This document shows, piece after piece, positions 1-8,332 of a stretch of 64,000 bases of DNA. The notes below the pieces were generated by a model. It saw nothing but the letters and a program-made list of their open reading frames with translations, did no database searches and had not been told where the DNA came from. The DNA lies in assembly GCF_001570605.1 (NCBI RefSeq), contig NZ_BBXG01000016.1, positions 124,001 to 188,000 of the forward strand, written 5' to 3'. This stretch comes from Herbidospora cretacea (GTDB taxonomy: Bacteria > Actinomycetota > Actinomycetes > Streptosporangiales > Streptosporangiaceae). The stretch's first letter is position 1. Every line of letters starts with the position of its first letter. The position numbers and the translations under genes were made by a program.

Positions 1-282
1 GAGGGTCTCGCCGGTCTTCGACTCGCGGCCGGTCACCACGGCCACCGGTTCGACCGACGGGGTGTCGAGGCGGTTCAGGTCCCAGAGCAGGCGGTATTCA
101 CGCTTCGCGTAGCGCTCGCTGATCTCCTTGATCGCGTACACGGTGCCGTTGATGCGGGTGAACCGCACGACGTGGCGGGAGATGCCGCGGGGGAGGGCGA
201 CCAGGCGGTGCTCCGGCCACTCTTCGAGAGGGACGTCCCAGGGGAGCCGGATGAGATCGGGATCCGAAGGTGCGCCGGTCAT
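1..282 (-). CDS. DUF4032 family protein, N-terminal part (runs off left edge)
   Basis: Reading leftward from the ATG at 282 gives 94 codons open to the window edge. The product begins with residues such as LPWDVPLEEWPEH and LPRGISRHVVRF, then VYAIKEISERYAKREY and a VEPVAVVTGR segment. This matches the start of the actinobacterial DUF4032 proteins, which carry a lipopolysaccharide-kinase (InaA)-like fold; the VYAIKE lysine would be the kinase-type lysine. The substrate is not established for the family. The C-terminal two thirds lie outside the window, so catalytic residues cannot be checked. It is divergent from the DUF885 gene, with about 100 nt between them. Confidence 0.8.
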   Translation of the reverse strand, partial: MTGAPSDPDLIRLPWDVPLEEWPEHRLVALPRGISRHVVRFTRINGTVYAIKEISERYAKREYRLLWDLNRLDTPSVEPVAVVTGRESKTGETL

Positions 283-385
283 CTGAAGTGGCACCTGGTT
301 GCTCCTACTTTGGGGGGACCTATGCGATTAAGTGTCGCGGATGTCAGTCATATGTGGCGAGGCGGGTCGGCGGTAGGGTCGCCGC

Positions 386-1963
386 ATGACGCTGCTGGAC
401 GAGTTCGTCGACTGGTATCTGAAGGACAATCCGGTGCGGGCGACGCTGCTCGGGGCCACCGGATTCGACCGCACCCTCGGTGATTTCAGCGAAGAGGGCT
501 TCATCCGCCGGGAGCGCGCCGCCGAGCTGTGGCTCGACCGCCTCTCCAACGCCGACCCCGGTCCCTCGCTCGACGACCGGATCGACCACGAACTCGCCCT
601 CTCCCACCTCCACGGCGAGGTGCTGCTCGCGCGGTGGCCCGAGTGGCGGCGCACGCCCGCGCCCTACCTCGACGCGATCTTCGCCTCCATGTTCACCCCG
701 TTCCAGCAGCGGCTCTCGCCGGAGGCGGAGCTGGTCGAGGCGGCCGTGGCCCGGCTGGCCGAGGTGCCCGGGGTGCTGGCGGCGTGCCGGGCCAACCTGA
801 CGCCCGACCTCGCCGCCGAACTGCTCGTCACGCGGGGGCTCCAGCAGGCCCGCACCGGCCGGAGGTTCCTGACCGAGACGCTGCCCGCGCAGGTGGGCGA
901 CCCCGCGCTGCGCACCCGGCTGGCGGCGGCGGCCGAACCGGCCGCGGCGGCCTTCGACGACCTGGTCGCCTTCCTCGGCGGCTTCACCTCCGGCGGCTCC
1001 TGGCGGATGGGCGAGGAGCTCTACTCGGGCCTGCTCCGCGAGCGCGAGATGCTCGGCTACGGCGCCGCCGAGCTCCACGCCAAGGGCGTGGCCGAGTGGG
1101 AGGCGCTGAACGAGCGCATGAACGCGGTGGCCGGCAAGCTCGGCTTCGACGCCTGGCGGCCCGCCATGGAGTCGCTCATGGACGACCACCCGCCCACCCT
1201 CGAGGCGATGCGGGCCGAGTACGAGGCCGAGACCGAACGCGCCCGCCAGTACGTCCGCGACCGCGACCTGGTCACCTTCCCGGCCGGGGAGCACTGCCAG
1301 GTGCTCCCGTCGCCGGAGTTCCAGCGGCCGATCATCGCGGTGGCCAACTACCTGGCCCCGCCGCCGCTGAGCACCGCCCGCGAGGGGGTGTTCTTCGTGC
1401 CGTACACCCCCGACGACTTCACCGAGGAGCAGATCCGGCAGCGGCTGCGCACCAACTCGCGCCCGCAGATGCCCTCGATCGCCGTCCACGAGGCCTACCC
1501 CGGCCACCACTGGCAGCTCGCCCACCTGGCCGAGAACCAGCGGCGGATCAGGAAGGTCTTCCGGACGCCCTACTTCGTCGAGGGCTGGGGCCTCTACGTC
1601 GAGAAGCTGATGTGGGAGCAGGGCTACTACGACACCCCGCAGACCGAGCTCGCCCACCTCGACTGCCGCATCTGGCGGGCCGCCCGGATCGTCGTCGACA
1701 CCGCCCTCCACTGCGAGGACATGTCGATCGAGGAGGCCGAGACCTACATGGCCACCAAGGCGTCGCTGTCGCCCGGCACGGCCAAGGGCGAGGTGAGCCG
1801 CTACTGCGCCTGGCCGACCCAGGCGCCCAGCTACCTGACCGGCGCGATCGAGATCGAGAGGATCCGGGACGAGTACACCGGCGACCTCAAGAGTTTCCAC
1901 GACCGCATCGCCGGGAGCGGCGGCCTGCCCCTCGGGCTGGCCCGCAAAGCCGCGCTCGGCTGA
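386..1963 (+). CDS. DUF885 family protein (putative metallopeptidase-like)
   Basis: 525 residues, normal for DUF885 proteins. The diagnostic block is visible: HEAYPGHHWQLAH at about residues 368-380, then FVEGWGLYVEKL about 25 residues later. The clustered His/Glu residues resemble a metal-binding hydrolase centre, and the family is usually described as putative zinc-dependent peptidase; that activity is inferred, not seen. No signal peptide is apparent, so it is probably cytoplasmic. The ATG at 386 gives the family's normal N-terminus (LLDEFVDWYL). The aminotransferase gene starts 32 nt downstream, so the two may be cotranscribed. Confidence 0.85.
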   Translation: MTLLDEFVDWYLKDNPVRATLLGATGFDRTLGDFSEEGFIRRERAAELWLDRLSNADPGPSLDDRIDHELALSHLHGEVLLARWPEWRRTPAPYLDAIFASMFTPFQQRLSPEAELVEAAVARLAEVPGVLAACRANLTPDLAAELLVTRGLQQARTGRRFLTETLPAQVGDPALRTRLAAAAEPAAAAFDDLVAFLGGFTSGGSWRMGEELYSGLLREREMLGYGAAELHAKGVAEWEALNERMNAVAGKLGFDAWRPAMESLMDDHPPTLEAMRAEYEAETERARQYVRDRDLVTFPAGEHCQVLPSPEFQRPIIAVANYLAPPPLSTAREGVFFVPYTPDDFTEEQIRQRLRTNSRPQMPSIAVHEAYPGHHWQLAHLAENQRRIRKVFRTPYFVEGWGLYVEKLMWEQGYYDTPQTELAHLDCRIWRAARIVVDTALHCEDMSIEEAETYMATKASLSPGTAKGEVSRYCAWPTQAPSYLTGAIEIERIRDEYTGDLKSFHDRIAGSGGLPLGLARKAALG

Positions 1964-1995
1964 ACGCCGCGCCGTCGTGGCGCGTACCCTCCGGC

Positions 1996-3189
1996 GTGAC
2001 AGCATCCGTAGACCTGGCGTTGCTGCGGAGCGACGCGCACAGCCCGTCCTACTTCGCCCTGCGGCGCGGCGCCGCAGGTGAGGACCTCGTCGACTTCTGC
2101 ATCCCGTGCAACCCCTACTTCCCGACCGCGGGGATGTTCGACGACCTCCGGGCCAACCTGGTCGACGTGCTCAAGTACTACCCGAGCGACGCCGAGACGA
2201 TCACGAAGGAGCTCTGCGACACCCTCGACCTGAACCCGTCGACGATCGCCATGGGCAACGGCTCGACCGAGCTGATCACCTGGCTGGACCACCTGCTGGT
2301 CCGCGAGAGCCTGGCGGTGCCGGTGCCCACCTTCGGCCGCTGGACCGACCAGCCGCTGGAGACCGGCAAGCGGTGCGACATGTTCCCGCTGCTGGAGTCG
2401 CAGGGCTTCCGGCTGGACGTGGAGAACTACGTCCGGTTCGTCCGGGAACGCGGGTCGAGGGTGGCGGTGATCTGCAACCCGAACAACCCCGACGGCGGCT
2501 ACCTGCCGCGCCACGAGGTGGTGCGGCTGCTCGACCGGCTGACCGACCTCGACCTGGTGGTGGTCGACGAGTCGTTCATCGAGTTCGTCGACGCCGAGCC
2601 GTTCGCGAGCGTGGCCGACGAGGCGGTGATCCGGCCCAACGTGGTCGTGCTCAAGAGCCTCGGCAAGAACTTCGGGCTCCACGGCGTGCGGTTCGGTTAC
2701 CTGGTGGCCAACCCGCAGATCGCCGGTCTGGTCCGCCGGGTCCTGCCGAAGTGGAACCTCAACTCCTTCGCCGAGGTCGTGGTCTTCATGCTGCGGGCCC
2801 ACATGAACGAATACCGCCACAGCCTGCGCCTGGTCGCCCACGACCGGGAGATGATGATCCGCCAGCTCGCCTCGCTGACCGGCCTGACGGTGTTCCCTTC
2901 TCAGGGCAACTTCGTGCTCTGCAAGCTGCCCCCGGGCCGCGACGGCCGGGAGCTGCGCGACTACCTGATCCGCGAGCACGGCGTCTACATCCGCGAGTGC
3001 GGCAACAAGCTGGGCTTCAACAGCCGCTTCCTGCGGCTGGTGGTGCGGCCCCACGGCGACGTCCAGCGGCTGCTGGCCGGGATGTACGCCTACCTCTGCG
3101 CCGAGGAGGAACCCCGCCGCAGAGGCCGGAGGCGGGCCCCGGAGATCGAGCCCGCCCCCGTCTACCGGCTGCCCGGCAGCGTGGCCTGA
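1996..3189 (+). CDS. PLP-dependent class I/II aminotransferase (HisC/CobD-like)
   Basis: 397 residues from the GTG at 1996. It has the fold type I aminotransferase signatures: GNGSTELI near residue 91, CNPNNPDGG, VVDESFIEF, and the Schiff-base lysine in SLGKNFGLHGVRFGY at about residue 223. The order and spacing resemble histidinol-phosphate aminotransferase and L-threonine-phosphate decarboxylase. It sits alone after a DUF885 gene, with no his or cob neighbours, so the substrate cannot be assigned. The open frame extends far upstream inside the DUF885 gene, but that part is proline/arginine-rich shadow and the GTG is the natural start. The tail after about residue 370 is basic and probably disordered. 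Confidence 0.85.
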   Translation: MTASVDLALLRSDAHSPSYFALRRGAAGEDLVDFCIPCNPYFPTAGMFDDLRANLVDVLKYYPSDAETITKELCDTLDLNPSTIAMGNGSTELITWLDHLLVRESLAVPVPTFGRWTDQPLETGKRCDMFPLLESQGFRLDVENYVRFVRERGSRVAVICNPNNPDGGYLPRHEVVRLLDRLTDLDLVVVDESFIEFVDAEPFASVADEAVIRPNVVVLKSLGKNFGLHGVRFGYLVANPQIAGLVRRVLPKWNLNSFAEVVVFMLRAHMNEYRHSLRLVAHDREMMIRQLASLTGLTVFPSQGNFVLCKLPPGRDGRELRDYLIREHGVYIRECGNKLGFNSRFLRLVVRPHGDVQRLLAGMYAYLCAEEEPRRRGRRRAPEIEPAPVYRLPGSVA

Positions 3190-3196
3190 GCGTGGC

Positions 3197-4063
3197 CTAG
3201 TTGAGGCAGCCCGGGATGGTGTTGACCGGGGCGCAGTTGGTCGGGGTGTTGTCCCGGACGCCCGACCGGTGCAGCGTCACGGCGCCGCCGGGCAGGACCA
3301 GGACGCCGCCGCCCGCGAGGACGGACTTGTTCAGCCGCACCCAGGTGTCCCGGAGCGTGGTGGTGCCCGCGCTGGCGATGCCGGCGCCGGCCAGGGTGGC
3401 CGACAGGTTGCCGTTGACGGCGCTGCGGACCACCTTCGAGGTGCGGCCGGCGGCGGTGTAGATGCCGCCGCCCTGGTTGTTCAGCACGTTGCCGACCACG
3501 GTGCTGTCGATGAGGTGCAGGTCGCCGTCGTTGTAGATGCCGGCGCCGTTCCCGGCCAGGGTCAGGTTGGTGGTGAAGACGGAGTTGCGGATCGTGGCGC
3601 GGCCGAGGTTGAACAGGCCCGCGCCGTTGCCGCTGGTGGTGAAGTTGCCCGAGACCGTGACGCGGCGCAGGTGGAGGGTGCCCTCGTTCCTGATGCCGGC
3701 GCCGTCGGTGGAGCCGAGCTGGCCGTTGAGGATGAACAGGTCCTCGGCGGTGAGGTTGCCCGACGGGCTGACGTCCAGGACGCGGAGCGCCACCGCCCCC
3801 GGGTCGCGCTTGATCGCGGTGTTGGCGCTTCCCTGCAGCGTGATCCGGCCGGTGATCAGCGGGAGCGCCGTGGTCAGGTTGTAGGAGCAGTTGCGGGCCA
3901 GCTTCAAGATCGACGGAGTCGCGTTGGCCGTGGTGATGGCGGCGGCCAGCGCGGGCACGCTGCACGGCACGTCGACCGTCGGCAGCGGCGCGGCGACGGC
4001 CGGCGCCTGTGCGGCGGCGACCGCGATCCCCGCGACGAGTGCGGCGTTGACGAGCATCCCCAT
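3197..4063 (-). CDS. secreted right-handed beta-helix repeat protein
   Basis: 288 residues from the ATG at 4063, chosen because an AAGGGGG Shine-Dalgarno ends 5 nt upstream; a longer frame adds 12 residues without a ribosome site. A short signal peptide (hydrophobic VNAALVAGIAVAAAQAPAVAA) is followed by repeated turns such as GAGIRNEGTLHLRRVTVSGN, GAGLFNLGRATIRNS and GAGIYNDGDLHLIDSTVVGN, typical of parallel beta-helix proteins. There are only two or three cysteines (a CSVPAL/NCSYNL pair early, a second pair at the C-terminus), suggesting disulfides. No lyase catalytic residues are recognised, so it may be a structural or carbohydrate-binding exoprotein. It converges with the aminotransferase gene, 7 nt away. 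Confidence 0.8.
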   Translation of the reverse strand: MGMLVNAALVAGIAVAAAQAPAVAAPLPTVDVPCSVPALAAAITTANATPSILKLARNCSYNLTTALPLITGRITLQGSANTAIKRDPGAVALRVLDVSPSGNLTAEDLFILNGQLGSTDGAGIRNEGTLHLRRVTVSGNFTTSGNGAGLFNLGRATIRNSVFTTNLTLAGNGAGIYNDGDLHLIDSTVVGNVLNNQGGGIYTAAGRTSKVVRSAVNGNLSATLAGAGIASAGTTTLRDTWVRLNKSVLAGGGVLVLPGGAVTLHRSGVRDNTPTNCAPVNTIPGCLN

Positions 4064-4135
4064 GGTGTCCCCCTTGTGGCGAGAAAATCCATGGGTCATT
4101 CGATCAACGCGTTACACCGGCCGGACGCGCGACGA

Positions 4136-4765
4136 TCAGGGGTTTCCCGAACCCATACCCGCCCTTGCGATGACCGCGACCAGTTCGTCCTCGGTGAGGA
4201 CGCGCGGCGTGCCGACGCCGAGGGCGCGGACGTACACCTCGCACAGCCACTCCAGCAGCCGGGTGGCCTCGAAGGCCTCCTCCAGCGTGCGGCCGATCGA
4301 CACGCCGCCGTGGTTGGCCATCAGCGCGGCCTGCCGTCCGTGCAGGGCCTCGACCACGTGGGCGGCCAGTTCGGGGGTGCCGTAGGTGGCGTACTCGGCG
4401 ACCCGGACCGCGCCGCCGAGCAGCAGCGCGTTGTAGTGGATCGGCGGGAGCTCGGTGAGGGTGGAGGCGACGACCGTGCTGAACATGGCGTGGGTGTGGA
4501 CCACCGCCTGGGCGCCGGTGGCCCGGTAGAGGGCCAGGTGCATCGGGGTCTCCGACGACGGGGCGCGGGAGCCGGAGACGATCTCGCCGTCGAGGGTCAG
4601 CACCGGGCAGTCGCCGGGGGTCAGCGCGTCGAGGGCGACCCCCGAGGGGGTGACCGTGACCAGGGAGTCGCGGCGCGCGCTGAGGTTACCTGAGGTGCCG
4701 ATGACCAGGCCGAGCGAGGCGGCGCGGCGGCCGTACCGGCACACCTCCTCTTGGAGATCTTTCAT
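4136..4765 (-). CDS. class II aldolase/adducin family protein (L-fuculose-phosphate aldolase-like)
   Basis: 209 residues from the ATG at 4765. The family block SGNLSARR is near residue 26, the conserved Glu is in SSETPMH (about residue 71), and the zinc-binding pair is in VVHTHAMFS (about residues 89-92). A later ANHGG segment adds the third histidine, so the metal site is complete. Members cleave sugar-phosphate or related acyl substrates in the cytoplasm; fuculose-1-phosphate aldolase is the closest generic match but specificity cannot be fixed. An inverted repeat that resembles a DasR site lies about 20 nt upstream of the start, suggesting possible control by aminosugar signals. A longer frame to 4861 lacks homology and would run over that site. 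Confidence 0.82.
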   Translation of the reverse strand: MKDLQEEVCRYGRRAASLGLVIGTSGNLSARRDSLVTVTPSGVALDALTPGDCPVLTLDGEIVSGSRAPSSETPMHLALYRATGAQAVVHTHAMFSTVVASTLTELPPIHYNALLLGGAVRVAEYATYGTPELAAHVVEALHGRQAALMANHGGVSIGRTLEEAFEATRLLEWLCEVYVRALGVGTPRVLTEDELVAVIARAGMGSGNP

Positions 4766-4786
4766 GGCGATCACACTATCTGTCAG

Positions 4787-4806
4787 CCGGTCTATACCAG
4801 TAGACC
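4787..4806. promoter_or_regulatory. dre-like inverted repeat upstream of the class II aldolase
   Basis: The half-sites GGTCTA (4789-4794) and TAGACC (4801-4806) form a perfect inverted repeat with a 6-nt spacer. The left part, CGGTCTATACCA (4788-4799), differs at two positions from the core TGGTCTAGACCA of the GntR-family DasR operator. It ends just upstream of the aldolase start, so a bound repressor would block transcription or initiation. The DasR assignment is by sequence resemblance only. Confidence 0.45.
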
Positions 4807-4928
4807 CCTTGTAGGGCATAAGATGCGGTAAAGCTCGGCTGTAAAGAGGGGATCGTCCCATGTTTAATATCCCCCATAACCAGGCAAAACGCCGCGATTG
4901 GCACTCGGACCATCGCAGTCACGTCACA

Positions 4929-4946
4929 GGTTGGTCTAGACCGACC
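4929..4946. promoter_or_regulatory. DasR-type (dre) operator candidate upstream of ngcE
   Basis: GGTCTAGACC (4933-4942) is a perfect palindrome extended to TTGGTCTAGACCGA. It matches 11 of 12 positions of the known streptomycete DasR core TGGTCTAGACCA. DasR is the GntR-family repressor released by glucosamine-6-phosphate that controls chitin and N-acetylglucosamine uptake. The site lies about 95 nt before ngcE, exactly the kind of target expected. Confidence 0.65.
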
Positions 4947-4979
4947 CCGACACCTTGACGTTGCTCCGGCCTCGCTCGT

Positions 4980-4993
4980 ACGTTCACGAACGT
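4980..4993. promoter_or_regulatory. 14-bp inverted repeat in the ngcE leader
   Basis: ACGTTC and GAACGT flank the dinucleotide AC, giving a perfect inverted repeat. It abuts the next palindrome directly, so the two together cover 31 bp about 30 nt before the ngcE ribosome site. It could be a repressor operator; I cannot assign the protein. Confidence 0.45.
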
Positions 4994-5010
4994 TTAGGAA
5001 ACTTTCCTAA
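4994..5010. promoter_or_regulatory. 17-bp perfect palindrome, ROK/NagC-type operator candidate
   Basis: TTAGGAAACTTTCCTAA is perfectly symmetric around the central C at 5002. AGGAAACTTTCCT-type palindromes are typical targets of ROK-family sugar repressors in actinobacteria. It ends 18 nt before the AGGAGAG ribosome site (5028-5034) of ngcE, so it may also fold in the leader RNA. Confidence 0.55.
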
Positions 5011-5038
5011 TTGATCCCCCCGGCATCAGGAGAGTTGG

Positions 5039-6490
5039 ATGACCACCACGCCCCGTGACATCACGCGCCGCCAGCTGCTGGCCCGTGTCGGACTGACCGC
5101 CCTCGTCGCCGGCCCCTTTCTGAGCGCCTGTGCCACCGGTGGCGGCGGCTCCGAGGCGGCCGCCCCCTCCGCCCCCGCCCCCTCGGCGGGCGGCGCGAGC
5201 GCCTCGGCGAACAACCCGTTCAACGTCAAGGCCGACGCCCCGCTCGAAGTCATCATCTTCAAGGGCGGCTACAGCGACGAGTACGCCACCCAGTCGCACG
5301 AGCCCCTCTACAAGAAGGCCTTCCCCGGCGCGACGATCAAGCACCAGGGCATCCAGACCATCGGGCAGACCCTCACCCCGCGCTTCGCCGGCGGCGACGT
5401 GCCCGACGTGGTCAACAACTCCGGCACCGACAACCTCGACGGCGGCGCCCTCATCAACGCCGGGCAGCTCCTCGACCTCACCCCGCTGTTCGAGGCCCCG
5501 AGCGTCGACGACCCGTCGAAGAAGGTCAAGGACGTCATCGTGCCCGGCACGATCGAGTCGGGCCTGGGCGGCGACCCCGCCAAGCCGTACACGCTGAACT
5601 ACGTCTACACCGCCTACGGCCTCTGGTACGACGCCAAGCTCTTCGAGAAGGAGGGCTGGACCCCGCCGAAGACCTTCGACGAGTTCAAGACCTTCGCCGA
5701 GGCCGCCAAGGCCAAGAACATCGTGCCGTTCGGCTACGCCGGCAAGAACGCCTCCTACTACGCCTACTGGATGATCCTCATCTCGGCCGCCAAGATCGGC
5801 GGCAACAAGGTCCTGCTCGACATCGACAACCTGGCCGACAACGCCTGGAACAACGACGCCGTCAAGCAGGCCGCCGCCGCGTGGGCCGAGATCGGCAAGT
5901 ACATGGACCCGGCCTACGAGGGCCTGATCCACACCGAGGTCCAGACCCAGCAGAACCAGGGCAAGATCGCGTTCTACCCGTCGGGTTCGTGGCTGGAGGC
6001 CGAGCAGGCCAAGGACACCCCCGAGGGCTTCGAGTACGGCATGGTCCCGACCCCCTCGGTCACCACCGCCGACCAGATGCCCTACGAGGCGATCCGCGCC
6101 GCCGCCGCCGAGGGCTTCGTCGTCCCGTCGAAGGCCAAGAACGCGGCCGGCGGCCTGGAGTACCTGCGCCAGATGCTGTCGAAGCAGGGCGCCCGCGACT
6201 TCACCGAGAAGACCAAGTCGCTGACCGTCGTCATCGGCGCCACCGAGGGCCTGACCCTGTCGCCCGGCCTGACCTCGGTCGCCGCCGCGCAGACCGCCGC
6301 CGGCACCAACGTGGTCACCTTCTCCTCCTTCGAGGGCTGGTACAAGGAGCTGGAGACCGAGCTCCGCAAGCAGACCAACGCCCTGATGTTCGGCCGCATC
6401 AGCGCCGAGGAGTTCGCCACCAAGATGCAGGCGGCGGCGGACAAGACCAAGGCGGACGAGTCGATCATCAAGCAGACCCGGAACGTGTGA
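5039..6490 (+). CDS. ngcE: N-acetylglucosamine/diacetylchitobiose ABC transporter, substrate-binding lipoprotein
   Basis: 483 residues, starting at an ATG 4 nt after AGGAGAG. A twin-arginine-like stretch (TRRQ, residues 9-12), a hydrophobic segment and the lipobox LSAC (Cys31) mark it as an exported lipoprotein, followed by a Ser/Ala/Pro linker. The body is a family 1 carbohydrate-binding fold with segments such as FAGGDVPDVVNNSG, LNYVYTAYGLWYDAKLF and IAFYPSGSWLEAEQ. These match the NgcE branch, which captures GlcNAc and chitobiose. Two permease genes follow at once (3 nt, then a 3-nt overlap). No ATPase gene is present, which is normal for such operons because a shared MsiK-type ATPase serves them. 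Palindromes upstream suggest DasR and ROK-type control. Confidence 0.85.
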   Translation: MTTTPRDITRRQLLARVGLTALVAGPFLSACATGGGGSEAAAPSAPAPSAGGASASANNPFNVKADAPLEVIIFKGGYSDEYATQSHEPLYKKAFPGATIKHQGIQTIGQTLTPRFAGGDVPDVVNNSGTDNLDGGALINAGQLLDLTPLFEAPSVDDPSKKVKDVIVPGTIESGLGGDPAKPYTLNYVYTAYGLWYDAKLFEKEGWTPPKTFDEFKTFAEAAKAKNIVPFGYAGKNASYYAYWMILISAAKIGGNKVLLDIDNLADNAWNNDAVKQAAAAWAEIGKYMDPAYEGLIHTEVQTQQNQGKIAFYPSGSWLEAEQAKDTPEGFEYGMVPTPSVTTADQMPYEAIRAAAAEGFVVPSKAKNAAGGLEYLRQMLSKQGARDFTEKTKSLTVVIGATEGLTLSPGLTSVAAAQTAAGTNVVTFSSFEGWYKELETELRKQTNALMFGRISAEEFATKMQAAADKTKADESIIKQTRNV

Positions 6491-6493
6491 CCC

Positions 6494-7429
6494 ATGCGGC
6501 TTGGCCGGCTGACGCCGGGCGCGGTCAGGAAGTGGGGCTTCATCGCCTCCTTCCTGGCCGCGCCGCTGGCGATCTACATCATCTTCTTCGTGAGTCCCAA
6601 CCTGCAGGCCCTCCAGCTCGCGCTGACGAACTCACGCGGCATCTCCCCGGACTTCCAGTACGTCGGGCTGGACAACTTCACCCGGCTGTTCGGTGACGAG
6701 GTCTTCTGGGCCGCGGTCCGGCACCACGGGCTGATCCTGCTGGTCATGCCGCTGGTCACGATCGTGATCGCGCTGTTCTTCTCGTTCCTGCTCAACCTCG
6801 GGGGCGGGCAGAAGAACGGGCAGCTGCGCGGGGTCTGGGGATCGTCCTTCTACAAGGTCGTCTTCTTCTTCCCGCAGGTCCTCGCCGTCGTCATCGTCGG
6901 CGTGCTGTTCCAGGCGGTGCTCAACCCGCAGCGGTCGGGCATCCTCAACAGCGTCCTGAGCTGGTTCGGGGTCGACCCGGTCGGCTGGCTGATCAAGCCC
7001 GACCTCGCGCTCTGGACGATCATCGGGGTGATGGTCTGGCAGGGCGTCGGCTTCTACGTCGTGCTGTTCAGCGCCGGCATGGCCGGGGTGCCGAAGGAGA
7101 TCTTCGAGGCCGCCGCGCTCGACGGCGCCAACCGGTTCACCCTGTTCTTCAAGATCACGCTGCCGCTGGTGTGGAACACCGTCCAGGTCGGCTGGGTCTA
7201 TCTGGGCATCGCCGCCTTCGACGCGTTCGCGCTGGTCCAGGTCCTCTCGATCGACCGGGGCGGGCCCGACAACGCCACGACGGTGCTCCCGCTGGAGATC
7301 TTCCGGCAGACCTTCACCTACTACCGGTTCGGCTACGCGTCCGCGATGGGCGTCGCGCTGGTCTTCCTGGTGCTGACGTTCGCGGCCCTCACTCTGCGGG
7401 TCACCCGGCGCGAGAGGATCGAGTACTGA
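6494..7429 (+). CDS. ngcF: sugar ABC transporter permease, MalF type
   Basis: 311 residues with six predicted membrane helices, starting with one at about residues 15-35. The cytoplasmic EAA loop reads EIFEAAALDGANRFTLFFKI at about residues 202-221 and would contact the ATPase. It starts 3 nt after ngcE and its stop overlaps the start of ngcG (TGATG), so translation is coupled. Position between NgcE and a MalG-type partner identifies it as NgcF. The symbol rests on the operon as much as on the protein itself. Confidence 0.85.
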   Translation: MRLGRLTPGAVRKWGFIASFLAAPLAIYIIFFVSPNLQALQLALTNSRGISPDFQYVGLDNFTRLFGDEVFWAAVRHHGLILLVMPLVTIVIALFFSFLLNLGGGQKNGQLRGVWGSSFYKVVFFFPQVLAVVIVGVLFQAVLNPQRSGILNSVLSWFGVDPVGWLIKPDLALWTIIGVMVWQGVGFYVVLFSAGMAGVPKEIFEAAALDGANRFTLFFKITLPLVWNTVQVGWVYLGIAAFDAFALVQVLSIDRGGPDNATTVLPLEIFRQTFTYYRFGYASAMGVALVFLVLTFAALTLRVTRRERIEY

Positions 7430-8331
7430 TGAAGACCGAGACCGCGCCCGCCGTCGCCCCGGTCCGCCGCGAGGTCCGGCCCAGGGCCGGGAAGCAGTCC
7501 GCGGGGCTGCTCGGCGGCGTCTCCCACCTCATGCTGCTGCTGTGGACGATCCTGACGGTGACGCCGATCGTCTACACGTTCCTCAACTCGTTCAAGACCA
7601 ACACCGAGATCTTCGGCGACAGCCCGCTGGCGCTGCCGCAGTCGTGGGGCTGGGGCGCGTGGGGCCGGGCGTGGGAGACCTCGCGCATCGGCGAATACCT
7701 GATCAACACCGTGATCGTGGTGGCCTTCTCCACGTTCTTCACGATGCTGCTCGGCTCGATGGCGGCCTACGTCCTGTCGCGGTACACGTTCCGCGGCAAC
7801 CGGATCGTCTACACCCTGTTCGTGTCGGGCCTGTCGATCCCGCCGTTCCTGGCGCTGTCGGCCCTCTACAAGGTGGTCGACAACGTCGGCCTGCTCGGCA
7901 CCCACACCGGGGTCGTGCTGGTCTACATCGCCTACTCGCTGCCGTTCACGGTGTTCTTCCTGACGGCGTTCTTCAAGACGCTGCCGACGACGGTCGCCGA
8001 GGCCGCGATGATGGACGGCTGCGGCCACGCCCGCACCTTCTTCCAGATCATGCTGCCGATGGCCCGACCCGGCCTGATCAGCATCACGATCTTCAACGTG
8101 ATCGGCCAGTGGAACCAGTACCTGCTGCCGATCGCGCTGCTCCCGGGTGACAAGCAGGACAAGTGGCTGATCACCCAGGGCATCGCCAACATCTCGACCA
8201 GCGCCGGCTACGAGGCCGACTGGGCCGGGCTGTTCGCGGCCCTGTCGATGGCGATCATCCCGATCCTGATCGTGTACATCATCTTCCAGCGCCAGATCCA
8301 GACCGGTCTGACCGCCGGGGTCGGCAAGTAG
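7429..8331 (+). CDS. ngcG: sugar ABC transporter permease, MalG type
   Basis: 300 residues from the ATG at 7429 that overlaps the ngcF stop. The N-terminus is cytoplasmic and basic, then six helices follow, the first at about residues 32-52 (LMLLLWTILTVTPIVYTFL). The EAA loop is VAEAAMMDGCGHARTFFQIM at about residues 189-208. NSFKTNTEIF and the IPPFLALSALYKVVD block are typical of MalG-like subunits. It completes the membrane channel with NgcF. The operon ends here: the next gene is convergent, its stop only 1 nt away, with no obvious terminator between them. Confidence 0.85.
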   Translation: MKTETAPAVAPVRREVRPRAGKQSAGLLGGVSHLMLLLWTILTVTPIVYTFLNSFKTNTEIFGDSPLALPQSWGWGAWGRAWETSRIGEYLINTVIVVAFSTFFTMLLGSMAAYVLSRYTFRGNRIVYTLFVSGLSIPPFLALSALYKVVDNVGLLGTHTGVVLVYIAYSLPFTVFFLTAFFKTLPTTVAEAAMMDGCGHARTFFQIMLPMARPGLISITIFNVIGQWNQYLLPIALLPGDKQDKWLITQGIANISTSAGYEADWAGLFAALSMAIIPILIVYIIFQRQIQTGLTAGVGK

Positions 8332-8332
8332 G

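Noticed and set aside
529-1995. Upstream extension of the aminotransferase frame
   Set aside because: It is Arg/Pro/Ala-rich shadow of the DUF885 gene in another frame; homology starts near the GTG at 1996.
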